64,000 nt of DNA, taken from NCBI GenBank assembly GCA_028274465.1, contig CM051455.1, positions 68,926,985 to 68,990,984 of the forward strand, given 5' to 3'. Origin of the DNA: Plantago ovata (Eukaryota; Streptophyta; Magnoliopsida; Lamiales; Plantaginaceae). The position numbers and the translations under genes were made by a program. Below the pieces are notes generated by a model. That model was not told the origin of the DNA and made no database searches. It saw only the letters and a list, made by a program, of their open reading frames with translations. Below are positions 1 through 11,475 of the stretch, piece after piece. Within the stretch, counting starts at the first letter, position 1. The number at the start of each line of letters is the position of its first letter.

Positions 1-849
1 TATAATGGAGGTTTGATTTGAAAGGGTATGTTGATTTTGAATTAACATATGCACTTGGGCAAAATCTACTTGGAGTTTGAATTGCCTTAGAAATATAAGT
101 GGGTCCCAAAATTGGGACCCACCTCCCGTAGGACAAGGCGCGCGCGCGCATGATGGATAAGGGGAAGGAGTTCAACTCCTTCCTCTATTAGAAGTCCAAG
201 GGATAAGTTAGGTTTTCCTGATTGAGTTTTAATTTGATTGGGAATGAATCTAGACTTGATATTGGTTTCCTTGTGCGATAAGAATTAGATTCTTATTCCT
301 TTACGAAGTCTAATTGCTTATGCTTTAGGCTTCTATAGACTACTATATATAGTGGACTATTAGAGAGCTTTTAAAACACAGTTTTACACACAGTTTTGAA
401 CACAGTTTCAGACATAGACTTTGACAGTCATTCTACCCAGTTTTCTTAGAGAAAATAAAAACTTTCCCCTCCTCTTAGCCTCACGCGCGCGCGCCACCAC
501 CACCGGAGGGAATTGCCGCCCCGTCTTCTTGGTCACACAAAGAATATCCTAGCATTCTTCTGATAAGTTGTTCATCCGTGGATACCAAGGTTGAGGTTCT
601 AGGAGCTGGAAACTAACTCTTATTGTCTTGCAGATATAAGGAGCATTGTAGATATCTTCGACTTCGACAAAGGAGAAGATACACCAGATTATTAGGAAGA
701 CTTGGAAGCTGCTTTGGAAGTAAGGTTAGTCTTCTAATTGACGTGTTTATATATATACGACATATGCATAATCAATTAACCTGTATGTTAAGAAAATTTT
801 GAAATTCCGCTGCGTACCCTAGGGGTAACTCTGATCGTATTTTCTTACA
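1..849 (+). repeat. 5' LTR of element A (partial)
   Basis: It matches the right LTR from about 7755 onward and ends in TTACA (CA at 848-849), one base before the primer site. It carries an alternating CG tract near 139-151, a second one near 483-492, and a TATA-like stretch at 343-352 inside a near-palindrome. Transcription of A should start shortly downstream of that TATA. The U3 portion is largely outside the window. Confidence 0.9.
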
Positions 850-850
850 G

Positions 851-862
851 TGGTATCAGAGC
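851..862 (+). other. Primer binding site, initiator tRNA-Met (element A)
   Basis: TGGTATCAGAGC lies one base after the LTR end. It is the standard copia minus-strand primer site, complementary to the 3' end of initiator tRNA-Met. Confidence 0.95.
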
Positions 863-2261
863 GAGGTTAATTGATTACGTATATACGTATATATATTGTA
901 TGATTTTGTAGATATGTGGATGCAATTGATTCTATGATAAATTCGATTTTCAAAAGTTTTGTTTTTTATATAAATTTATAATTTATATTTTATCAAAAAA
1001 AAAATTATTAAAATATATATATTTTTTCAACCGGGCCGCCTGCGCCTGTTGCGCCGGGCACCTTCACCCGCGGCGCCGGTAAAATCGAATTTTGAAAGTT
1101 TTGAGGACTGAATTTTATATTTGAAATATAAATATGATTTAATTGTAATTGTTTTAAACTAGAGGCGTTAAATTTAATTAGTATAAAGTTAAAGGGTTTA
1201 TTTGTAATTTATCAATTTATTGTTTATTGCAAATTAGTCCTTCTACTTTTAAATTTTAGATTTAACACCTCGAAGGTTTTTAAAATTACAATGAAGTCCT
1301 TCGGGTTTTCAAAAATTGCTACTTGGTCAATAGAATTTTCGAATATTCAATCTAGTCTAAATTTTCAATTATTTTATAGAGATTATAAGTATGGGATTAT
1401 AATTTTCATAGAATGAAATTATGAAGTCTTTTGTCATCCACATAGGCTACTACTTGTTTCATATGCTCTATATGCTATTGTTTGACAATGCATGTTTAAA
1501 TACCATATTTTTCCATTCCGTTCGACCGCTATGCATGCGAGGGTAGGCGGCGCCCTCTTATATGTCGGGCCGCGTATTTATGTATGGGTACGCGGCACCC
1601 ATTATGTGCTTGACCGCGTTTAGAACTAGAATGGATAGGCGACATCCATTACGTGTAGACCGTTCATGCATGATGGGTAGGCGGCGCCCTTATTTGTTTG
1701 TAGATGACTGATAACAACCCTCAAGCTACAAGCCCCAACCAATATAAGTACAAAAATATATATATGTATGTATTTCTGAGATGCTTTCCATAGGGTGCTT
1801 TAATTCTGAACTTTCATTGCGTTTTCTTGTATTGGCGACCTCGTCTTACAGACTCGCAGTAATCGTCGGATTAGAGTAAGCCTATGGTTATGACTTACTG
1901 CATATTGTATCTAGCGACCTCACTAGGTACAATATGTAGGGCATCGGGTTAAATTAGATTTAACAACCAAGAGTTGTGCGACGCAATTGGATAGTCTTAC
2001 TAGTCCTACCGGTCATATTATGCTATGCGACCAGCCCCCGTTGGAGTATGGCATAGTATGGATTTGGATCTTGACCACTACGGTAACTTGTTGGACATTA
2101 CCCGTATGTTTGTTGTGGGGGCAAGCATATGTGAAAATAGTGGGAGCTAAACAGCTAAAGGACCTTGTTGTTTAGTTATGTTGACTGTGTATTTAGAAAT
2201 AATATTTCAATAGTTAATTTATTGTTTTCGTTCTATATTATTTCTCCTTAGGATATTAGAT
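863..2261 (+). other. Untranslated leader of element A with a hairpin array
   Basis: This 1.4-kb leader between primer site and gag has no convincing ORF. It holds a GC-rich block at about 1028-1080 and four short hairpins at 1539-1557, 1584-1602, 1631-1649 and 1673-1691. Each hairpin has a 7-base loop of AGGCGGC or a one-base variant. The same four are present in element E (about 41090-41240, minus strand). A packaging, dimerisation or translation signal is possible but is inference. Confidence 0.75.
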
Positions 2262-5200
2262 ATGGCGAGTATCTCGCTCCGTGCTGTCTTGGAGAAGCAA
2301 ATTTTAACCGGATCAAACTTCCTAGATTGGATCAGGAATATACGTTCGGTGTTGAGGTACGAAAAGATTGAGTACGTCTTGGACGAGGTCATTCCCGTGT
2401 GCCCCGAAAATCAGACTGCCGATCAGGTTGCTGCTTGGAATCAAGCCAACAAGGCAAGGTCTGCTAAGCATCTTGAGGATGCTAGATCCGCGCAGTGTAT
2501 TATGCTGGCGGCAATGAGCAATGAGCTGCAAAGGCAACATGAAAGCATTTTTCCATATGAGATGTTAAAGCATCTTGAGTCGCTCTTTAAGACGACAGCT
2601 AGAAGTGTTGAATTTGATTTGATCAAAGACATACACAGATGTAAGCTCAGTGAAGGAGAGAACATGTCTGAGCATGTTCTCAAAATGATTGGTCTCTTTG
2701 AAAAGCTTGCCGATGCCGGCGTTAAGCTAGAGAACAAGATCATGGTGATCTTTGTCCTTCAATCATTGCCGAGTTCGTATTCGCAGTTCATCATTAATTA
2801 CACGATGAATGCGAAGGACGTAACACTGCCTGAATTTCATAATCTGCTGAAGACATATGATCAAACTCTTCCTAAGAAGGAAAAGTCGATCATGCTTGTT
2901 GGGCAACCGTCTAACTCAAACCCGAAAAGCAAAGGTGCTAAGGGTAAGGGAAAGTCGGGAGCCAAGGCTAACACTTGGAGTGATAAGCCTAAGCGTCCGA
3001 ACCAGAAAAGGAAGTTCAAGAGAAGCGGAACGGTGCGCATAGATGAATGTCTTTTCTGTAAGCAGAAAGGACATTGGAAGAAAGATTGCCCAAAGCTTAG
3101 GGCAGATCAAGCCAAGAAGTCATCAGCTTCTGGCTCAGGTATGTTTGTTATTGAAATGAACATGACTACTTTTGACTGCAATGGTTGGGTATTAGATACA
3201 GCCTGTGGCTCACACATTTGTAATAATGTGCAGGAGCTAATTGATCACAGGCTAGTCAAGCGAGGTGAAATCGACTTGCATGTTGGGAACGGCAATCCAG
3301 TTGAAGCCAAACGCGTTGGACGCAGCAAGATAGATTTACCTTCGGGACAATGTTTAGAACTTGATAATGTTTATTTTGTTCCATCCATTGTCAGAAATAT
3401 TATTTCCATTCCATTGTTAGACAATATGGGTTTTTCCTTTCGATTTGCGAATAATACTTGTTATTTTTCATTAAATGATCAGTATTATGGAAAAGCTCGC
3501 TTGGTGAATGGTTTATATATTTTGCAAAGTAGTCTACCTTTATTTCAAATACATAACAAACAACCGTCTTCAAGTAAGAAGAATAATCCATCTTATCTAT
3601 GGCATTGTCGGCTAGGCCATATCAATGAAACACGGATTCAAAGACTAAGGAAGTTGGACTACTTAGAACCATTTGATTTTGAATCATATGGTACATGTGA
3701 ATCTTGTGTTAAGGGTAAGATGACGAACAAACCTTTTGTTGGACAAGGTGTTCGTGCCACTTGCTGCTTAGAGCTCATACATACCGATGTATGTGGACCG
3801 TTTAAAGTCCATGCGCGTGGGGGTTATCCTTACTTCGTTACCTTTACTGACGATTTCTCAAGGTATGGATATATTTATCTTATGAAGAATAAATCCGAGA
3901 CCTTTGGGAAATTCAAGGAGTTTAGGAATGAGGTCGAGAATGAATTGAACCTAAGGATAGTCACTCTTCGGTCAGATCGAGGAGGTGAATACCTTAGTGA
4001 AGAATTTATCGATTACTTGAAGGAAAATGGAATTTAATCGCAATGGACTCCTCCTGGAACACCACAGCTAAACGGTGTGTCTGAGAGGAGGAATCGAACC
4101 CTGTTAGACATGGTAAGATCAATGATTGGATTCTCGACTCTTCCAAAGTATCTTTGGGGATATGCACTACAAACTGCAATCTACATTCTGAACTGTGTAC
4201 CATCTAAATCAGTGGAGAAAACTCCTTATGAGTTATGGAAGGGAAAGAAGCCTTCACTAGGCTATCTTAGACCTTGGGGCTGTCCTGCGATAGTCAAGTT
4301 GATGCTCACTGATAAGTTAGATGCCAAGGGTGTCAAAGTATATTTCATAGGCTATCCTCGTCAGACGAGAGGCTATGAATTCTATCATGCTGAAGATCAC
4401 AAGGTGATCGTGTCTAGAAACGTGAAGTTTTTAGAAGCTGAATACCTCGAAGAAGAGAGGTTAGATGATATGATAGAACTTGAAAAAATTCAAGACTTTG
4501 AGACGCGCGAACATGAGGTCTCTAAATCTTATGATTTAGACTCAAGTTCAGTGGGAGCTTTCGAAGCAGACAAGGGTGATGATATGACACTTGCTAAGCA
4601 TGTCGTAGTCAGTGGGAGTCCTGTGATTAGATCAACAGTTGAAACCACACCAATAGAACCCGTTGTCAACCAACCTGTGCAACAAGTTGCACAAGAGCAG
4701 CCTCCCGCAAGGGAACAGGGTCGCGCCCAACGACCAGCTGCATCAGTACCCACTGATAATGTTCGTGTTACACGAAGTCAGAAAAGAAAAGCACCAGAAC
4801 AAGTCGAGCTCCGTAGGTCGAAGAGGATTCTAAGAGGACCTCAGAAGCAAAGCCTTATGATCGAAGACATCAGTGAACTTGATGTCGGTTTATCAGATCG
4901 GGAAGATCCCGAGACCTACAAAGAGGCAATAATTGATATTGACTCAGACAAATGGCAAGAGGCCATGGAATTAGAAATGGATTCAATGTACCAGAACCAA
5001 GTTTGGAACTTGGTAGACTTGCCCCAAGGGGTTAGACCAATTGAGTGCAAATGGGTGTTTAAACGAAAGACAGATGCCGATGGCAAGGTACAAACGCACA
5101 AAGCTAGGCTTGTGGCGAAAGGCTACACGCAAAGGTATGGCATCGATTACGATGAAACCTTTTCACCGGTAGCAAAAATGAAGTCCATTCGAATTCTACT

Positions 5201-6482
5201 TGCGATAGCTGCCTACTATGATTATGAAATCTGGCAGATGGATGTAAAGACAACCTTCCTCAATGGCAACCTTGAGGAAGAGGTCTATATGGTACAGCCG
5301 GAAGGTTTTATTAGTAAAACCAGGCCAACTGTTGTATGCAAATTACAAAGACCCATCTATGGGCTAAAGCAAGCGTCAAGGAGCTGGAATATCCACTTTG
5401 ATGAAGCTGTCAAATCGTTTGACTTCACCAGAAGCAAGGAAGATCCCTGTGTCTACGCGAGACACAGCGACAAAGGAGTTGTTTTCATGATCACTTATGT
5501 AGATGACATTTTGATCATGGGAAACAATGTCTCTATGCTAGAAGAGACTAAAGTTTGGTTATCAAGTACCTTCTCAATGAAGGACTTGGGTGAAGCGAAC
5601 TGCATCCTAGGGATCAAGATCTTTAGAGATAGATCCAAGAGGATGTTGGGAATGACACAGTCCACCTACATCGACAAAATACTGAAGCGTTATAAGATGG
5701 ACGACTCAAAGAGAGGCTTTCTCCCAGCTAGGCATGGGATTATCTTATCAGTTAAGGATGGTCCTAAAACTGATGAAGAGAGAAATGCAATGAGTCGTGT
5801 GCCCTATGCTTCGACAGTAGGGTCTATAATGTATGCAATGAATTGCACAAGGCCCGATGTGGCATATGCGCTTAGTGTCACTTGTCGACACCAACAGAAT
5901 CCAGGAGTACCTCACTGGACTGCTGTGAAGAACATTCTTAAGTACCTTAGACGGACTAAAGAGATGTTCTTGGTGTTTGGTGGAGAACCAGAATTAAAGA
6001 TGTCTGGGTATGTCGACGCTGGATTTGAATCAGATCCTGATGACTTTAAGTTACAGACAGGATACGTATTCAAATTGAACGGAGGAGCTGTCTGTTGGAA
6101 GAGCTCTAAGCAAGCCACGGTTGCTGACTCATCCACAGAGGCCGAGTACATTGCTGCATCAGAAGCATCGAAAGAAGTTGTCTGGATTTCAGAGTTCTTG
6201 AAGGAATTGAGGGTTGTTCCTGCTCCCAGTCCAATAACGATTTATTGTGACAATACGGGCGTCGTCGCTCAAGCTAGGGAGCCCAGATCTACAAACAAGA
6301 ACAAACATGTACTTAGAAAATATCACGTTATACGTGAGATTATAGATAGAGGAGAAGTTAGTATAGAACGTGTCTCTACTACGGAAAACGTGGCAGATCC
6401 TTTCACCAAGGTCTTATCAGTGGAAGTCCACTTAAGACATTATGCTAATCTGGACATTAGGCATAAAGGTGACTGGCTCTAG
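2262..6482 (+). pseudogene. Copia gag-pol polyprotein with one premature stop
   Basis: A frame of 1,407 codons encodes the copia polyprotein in the order Gag, protease, integrase, reverse transcriptase, RNase H. Visible motifs are a CX2CX4HX4C zinc knuckle near residue 263, a protease core DTACGSH near 312, a gag-pre-integrase HHCC region, integrase D, D, E near 508, 571 and 608, the reverse-transcriptase motif YVDDILIMG near 1078, and RNase H TEAEYIAA near 1292. A TAA at 4035-4037 stands where element E has CAA, just before the last integrase catalytic residue; the frame then continues unbroken to 6482. The copy is therefore almost intact but would stop within integrase. The start was chosen at the first ATG (MASISLRAV), shared with E. 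Lineage within copia is not resolved. Confidence 0.93.
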
Positions 6483-6496
6483 TCCAAGTGGGAGAT
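6483..6496 (+). other. Polypurine tract of element A
   Basis: The purine-rich AAGTGGGAGA lies between the gag-pol stop and the TG that opens the right LTR. It is the expected plus-strand primer and is mirrored at 36286-36300 in element E. Confidence 0.85.
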
Positions 6497-8600
6497 TGAT
6501 AGTGTATATGTCCTAGAGACAGTCCTTACTGAGGGCATGGTGCCCTTATAGAGGGCATATATACTATTACACAGGTCAACGTACTATAATATATGTTCGT
6601 TGCATTTTACTATTGAGTATCGCTTTCATATTTATATTACACCAGGCTGCAGCATGTCATATCTTTATTACTGTCTGTATTGATATTAAACATGTCCCCT
6701 CGGATAGATGACCGATCACATAGATAGTGGGAGCTATGTGAGTTATCATCTATCCCAAACTCTCCCTAGTCGAGGTTCATCTCGGATGTGGGGGTCTGAA
6801 TGAACCAGAAAAGACTAGTATGCGTGGAGGTTATACTTGTTGGAGCAAGTGTGAGCCGATCCCACGGCCACGGAACGGATTGTTGGACAATCAAGAAACG
6901 TTCCCATAACTGCGCATAGTTGTTCGAAGAAGCTTTATCGAACAATGGAAGTACCCACCGGACACTCCCATCGATGTATACTCTACACCGAAGTGTCTAT
7001 GGGAACGGGTGAGTTGTTGAAGTGATGCCATTCGTCCTTTCTACTTGCAGGACTTTATCATCACATTTGTTGCCCCATATCCTTGGTGGACCCGTCAATG
7101 TCAGCTCTGAATAAGCAGCTGACCTAAGACACGATCCAGAATTATGGCTAAATACAAATGGGGGTGATAAGTGATTCTATGAAGGATTCATCTCTCAAGT
7201 GTAGCACAGGAGAGCACTGCTCATAGTCTGCATAGTTGTGTTGGTAAAGTCACTGGCCAGTGCAAATGATATATTATGATGGTCATAAGTATATCTTAAC
7301 CAAGCAACTCCCTGAGACGCCCGTGGATGTATTATTGGGATAGACACTTCATCGATCCTAGATACATTCGAGCAAGTCAGATGAAGGGACGTTACCATCA
7401 CTGCGTTGAGCGCAACAGGCTTCGCAACGAAAGGGTTAGCTTTGAGAAACCTCTCAAACGTCCTCACGTATTAATATTGCAAATGGGAACGTCTAGGAAT
7501 TCCATGTTGCCTAGTCTAGGACTTGCTTAATACGGTGAGGCCCTATGGGTCACACTATGTGGTGATTCAGTCTATCAGAATATCCTTGAAGATGGAATCG
7601 CAATTAATTTGGAATTAATTGGGATTGATGGATTATAATTGATTTGGAATTAATTATAATATTTGGTGGCTCAATTAATGATTTGGAATTATTAATTGAA
7701 TTGGCAAATTAATTGTATTTTATGTAAATACAATTAAAGATTATATTTTGGAAATATAATGGAGGTTTGATTTGAAAGGGTATGTTGATTTAGAATTAAC
7801 ATATGCACTTGGGCAAAATCTACTTGGAGTTTGAATTGCCTTAGAAATATAAGTGGGTCCCAAAATTGGGACCCACTTCCCGTAGGACAAGGCGCGCGCG
7901 CGCGCGCATGATGGATAAGGGGAAGGAGTTCGACTCCTTCCTCTATTTGAAGTCCAAGGGATAAGTTAGATTTTCCTGATTGAGTTTTAATTTGATTGGG
8001 AATGAATCTAGACTTGATATTGGTTTCCTTGTGCGATAAGAATTAGATTCTTATTCCTTTACGAAGTCTAATTGCTTATGCTTTAGGCTTCTATAGACTA
8101 CTATATATAGTGGACTATTAGAGAGGTTTTAAAACACAGTTTTACACACAGTTTTGAACACAGTTTCAGACATAGACTTTGACAGTCATTCTACCCAGTT
8201 TTCTTAGAGAAAATAAAAACTCTCCCCTCCTCTTAGCCTCACGCGCGCGCGCCACCACCACCGGAATTGCCGCCCCGTCTTCTTGGTCACACAAACAATA
8301 TCTTAGCATTCTTCCGATAGGTTGTTCATCCGTGGATACCAAGGTTGAGGTTCTAAGAGTTGGAAACTAACTCTTATTGTCTTGCAGATATAAGGAGCAT
8401 TGTAGATATCTATATCTACCCTCCTCTTAGCCTCACGCGCGCGCGCCACCACCACCGGAGGGAATTGCCGCCCCGTCTTCTTGGTCACACAAAGAATATC
8501 TTAGCATTCTTCCGATAGGTTGTTCATCCGTGGATACCAAGGTTGAGGTTCTAGGAGCTGGAAACTAACTCTTATTGTCTTGCAGATATAAGGAGCATTG
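6497..8600 (+). repeat. 3' LTR of element A, with internal duplication and truncated end
   Basis: It starts TGATAGTG right after the polypurine tract and matches both LTRs of E and the left LTR of A. It contains a ~190-base tandem duplication (about 8221-8417 and 8418-8600), seen as two copies of the block from the CCTCCTCTTAGCC segment to AAGGAGCATTG. The LTR breaks at AGGAGCATTG, where the left LTR continues with TAGATATC. The terminal bases including CA are missing and element B sequence follows directly. Confidence 0.9.
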
Positions 8601-9170
8601 TTGGTGATAGTATGTGAATTCTTAGCGAAGGGTTGATAATCATGTTAATGGCTATATCGCGCATTATACTCCGTGTTATTGCTTTATTTCGTTGATCAGG
8701 CGCAATCTATATCTTCGTATGTTGATTAATTATCATGCACAATTGGACACTAGTCGACCTATGCATATCTATATCTTCGTAGTGTTGAATAATTACGGAA
8801 CACAATTGGACAATAGTGTTTGACTTGTCAGTATCTATATCTTCGTAGTGTTTGATAATTACAACAGGACAATTGATTGATCAAAGATCTCCATGCAAAA
8901 CCGAGGAATTTACGCATGATTATTAACCCGTTATGCTTTGAAGGACCATACTATCACCAATCTCCATTATCTGTTAGAAAAACCTTTGCTATTCCGTCTG
9001 CTGTTTTTATATTCTAAATTAGATTTGATAAAGCTAGTTATAGTCCTTAGAGAACGACACTCGAGGTCATTCTACTGCTACACTACGGTTTTCATTGTAG
9101 TCGTGAATTGCCTTTGGCTAAATAACAAATTTATTTGATTAACTGGGACCGACAATCCTACGCTTCATCA
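8601..9170 (+). repeat. 5' LTR of element B, 5'-truncated
   Basis: It is nearly identical to about 16155-16717 of the right LTR and ends with the LTR terminus TTCATCA. The first ~740 bases, including the promoter, are missing because of the fusion with element A. It keeps a three-fold repeat of ATCTATATCTTCGTA (8705, 8767, 8833). Without U3 and TATA this copy is unlikely to transcribe itself. Confidence 0.9.
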
Positions 9171-9173
9171 AAT

Positions 9174-9191
9174 TGGCACCATTGTCGGGGA
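9174..9191 (+). other. Primer binding site of element B (tRNA-Asp-like)
   Basis: TGGCACCATTGTCGGGGA lies three bases after the LTR end. It resembles the TGGCGCCGTTGCCGGGGA-type site of Athila/Tat elements, with substitutions. Element C has the corresponding site on the minus strand at about 59665-59681. Confidence 0.8.
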
Positions 9192-9315
9192 CTATACTCC
9201 TTTTTTCTGTTTAATTTGTTTATATTTTCAGCATTCTTTTCCTAATTTTAGTAGCTTTAGTTTTCCTTTTTAATCTCTCTCTGATACTGCTTTCCTAGTC
9301 TATTACAGATAGTGT

Positions 9316-11475
9316 ATGCCACATACACGATCTAGGGGAACACCGCTTGCTGATTCAATTGCTGAGATCGACAGAGTCTACCACCAAAGAAGGCGACTAC
9401 TTCAAAGGCGTGAACTAGAGGAAATAGAGGATACCGATTGCTCTGAATATCTACACAGTCTTTTCAAGGAAATCGACGGAATGGCAGAAGTTAGACCACT
9501 GAAAGCATGGGTTCAACCCTCCAAGGATCGTATGAGGGGACCGGCGATTGTTCTTTCGTCTGCAACTCTAGATCTGGAAATCAAGAACCACGCATTCCAA
9601 CAACTTCCGAGGTTCTATGGCTTATCAAGGGAAGATGTGATGGGGTACTTGCACGATATCGATGATTTCGTCAACCAACTCCCACGACCCGGAGCTGAAA
9701 TAACAACGGATGAGTTGAGGATGAAGGTTTTTGCTATGGGACTTGGCGACAGAGCCAAGTCATGGTTGAGTTCTCTACCAGCAGGCTCGATGGACACTTG
9801 GGAGAAGGTTTTTTCAGCTTTCATGGAAAAATACTTCCCTCACACCTTGACTACCGCGCTGAAGGCGCAAATCACTGGATTCAAGCAGGACTATGATGAG
9901 ACCATCTACACCGCGTTTGAGAGGTTCCAAGATCTCACGAACAAGTGCCCTCACCATGGTTTTGAGCTTTCTGACCTAGTCCAACACTTCTACAATGGGC
10001 TAACCTTCGAGAACCAACAAGTGGTGGATTTCCAATGCCGAGGCAATATTTGGGAGGAAACCGCAGAAGCCGTCTGGGCAGTTTTCGAAAGGCTTGCTAA
10101 GGGTTCACAGTTCAAGGAACCAAGAGCGATGGTTAGGAGACGTGGACCTGAAGCTCCACCGACTCAAGAAGCCCCTATGTATAGGGGGAATGGGGATCAA
10201 TTCGAGTGCTTTACCAACGAATTGAAGCAAGTCCTCAAGAGCGCCACTGGAACAACTGTTTCAAACGAAGTTTGCCAAATATGCAAGAACTATGGGCATG
10301 GGGCTCATATGTGTAGATCGGAGCTTGCATATGATGATGGCAACTGGGCTCGAGGAGGCGAAGAGGAAGCCTTTGCTACGGAGTTTGGTACTCAAGAAGA
10401 TAGCTACGGACAAGACAGTAGGAATCCTCGAGGTGGATTTTGGAGAAGAGGGTTCCGAAAAAATCAAGGATACGCACCGGCTAACCAAACTTATGGCCCT
10501 AACCAAGACCGTAGTAGGCTAAACTATGGTAATGATCACTGCGAAAACTCCGCTCCGAAAGAGCCACCGAAGTCGAAGTCGGCTCAACTGATAGAGAACT
10601 TGCAAAAGATGGTTGATCACACACAAAGTTTTCTCAAACGTTATGAAGAAGATTCTGAGAAGACTAGAGCGAGACTTGATAGGTTGGAAGAGAGCACTAG
10701 GCTTGCCCATCAAAAGATGCAAGAGTTGATCGACCGAGGAGCAATTAGGGAACAAGGCAAATTTCCTAGCAACACTGAGAAGTCGATGTCCATTACCTTG
10801 GTGGGTGATCTACCTGTTGAAATCACCATCAAGAAGGTTGCTAAGTGCGAGAGTTGCGAGGGGGAAGTGCCCCCACAGGCCGAGGATGAAGAGAAGGACC
10901 TTGGAGCTAACGAGAGTGAAGAGGAGCAAGAGGATCCCGAGCCACTCCCTCAAAGATCCGATGTTAAAGTCGGGATTGGGGAACTTGAAGATGTCCGAGC
11001 CACACTAGACACGGGATCCTACTCTAATGTGCTCCCTTTGATTGTGTTCGAGAAGAGTAGTCTTGGAAAACTATCTGTGCATAAGGCTATTGTGCAACTG
11101 GCGGATGGATCCTTTGTGAGACCCGAAGGCGTTGTGAAGAATGTATTGGTCAAGATTGGTGAAGCTTCTGTATACACCGATTTTGTAGTTATGTCGGCGT
11201 CTACACCTGGGACGGGGAATGTCATTCTCTTGGGGCGAACGTTCTTGACTAATATACGCTCCGTGATGGACATCTACCGAAGGACTTGCACTATTGAAGT
11301 GGATGGCAAGCAACATGTGTTGCGAGCCATATCTGATCCACCTGATCCACCTGATACTTCTCACACTATTGACTACAGTGGTCTTAATGTCTATGTTCAT
11401 TCTTATTCTCAGGTTCAAGGCATGAGGAGGAGATCCGTGAAGGGGAAGACTAGTACCCTCAAGAAGAAGAGCTAG
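9316..11475 (+). CDS. Gag-aspartic protease polyprotein of element B
   Basis: This intact 719-residue ORF starts at MPHTRSRG. Residues ~65-260 form a plant retrotransposon Gag domain (conserved segments such as QLPRFYGL, VFAMGLGD, KYFPHTLTTALK and CPHHGF). A CX2CX4HX4C knuckle (CQICKNYGHGAHMC) lies near 320-333, followed by a charged, probably coiled-coil linker (~420-480). A retropepsin-type core LDTGS lies near 565 with an ILLGRTFL strand downstream. The product would assemble particles and process itself. The ORF ends without any polymerase domain, unlike autonomous Ty3/gypsy elements where pol follows. A CGGGAGGCAACCCGGGG-type GC-rich segment follows the stop and is also present after the protease of element C. 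Confidence 0.92.
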   Translation: MPHTRSRGTPLADSIAEIDRVYHQRRRLLQRRELEEIEDTDCSEYLHSLFKEIDGMAEVRPLKAWVQPSKDRMRGPAIVLSSATLDLEIKNHAFQQLPRFYGLSREDVMGYLHDIDDFVNQLPRPGAEITTDELRMKVFAMGLGDRAKSWLSSLPAGSMDTWEKVFSAFMEKYFPHTLTTALKAQITGFKQDYDETIYTAFERFQDLTNKCPHHGFELSDLVQHFYNGLTFENQQVVDFQCRGNIWEETAEAVWAVFERLAKGSQFKEPRAMVRRRGPEAPPTQEAPMYRGNGDQFECFTNELKQVLKSATGTTVSNEVCQICKNYGHGAHMCRSELAYDDGNWARGGEEEAFATEFGTQEDSYGQDSRNPRGGFWRRGFRKNQGYAPANQTYGPNQDRSRLNYGNDHCENSAPKEPPKSKSAQLIENLQKMVDHTQSFLKRYEEDSEKTRARLDRLEESTRLAHQKMQELIDRGAIREQGKFPSNTEKSMSITLVGDLPVEITIKKVAKCESCEGEVPPQAEDEEKDLGANESEEEQEDPEPLPQRSDVKVGIGELEDVRATLDTGSYSNVLPLIVFEKSSLGKLSVHKAIVQLADGSFVRPEGVVKNVLVKIGEASVYTDFVVMSASTPGTGNVILLGRTFLTNIRSVMDIYRRTCTIEVDGKQHVLRAISDPPDPPDTSHTIDYSGLNVYVHSYSQVQGMRRRSVKGKTSTLKKKS

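Larger units (their letters stand above)
1..8600 (+). mobile_element. Ty1/copia LTR retrotransposon A (left end outside window)
   Basis: Two long direct repeats (1-849 and 6497-8600) flank a tRNA-Met primer site, a gag-pol reading frame and a polypurine tract, which is the layout of a copia element. The left LTR begins before the window, since position 1 corresponds to about 7755 in the right LTR. The right LTR stops at about 8600, where it joins element B without its last ~230 bases. Element E (34184-44177) is a close relative on the other strand. No target duplication can be checked because both ends are missing. Confidence 0.93.
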
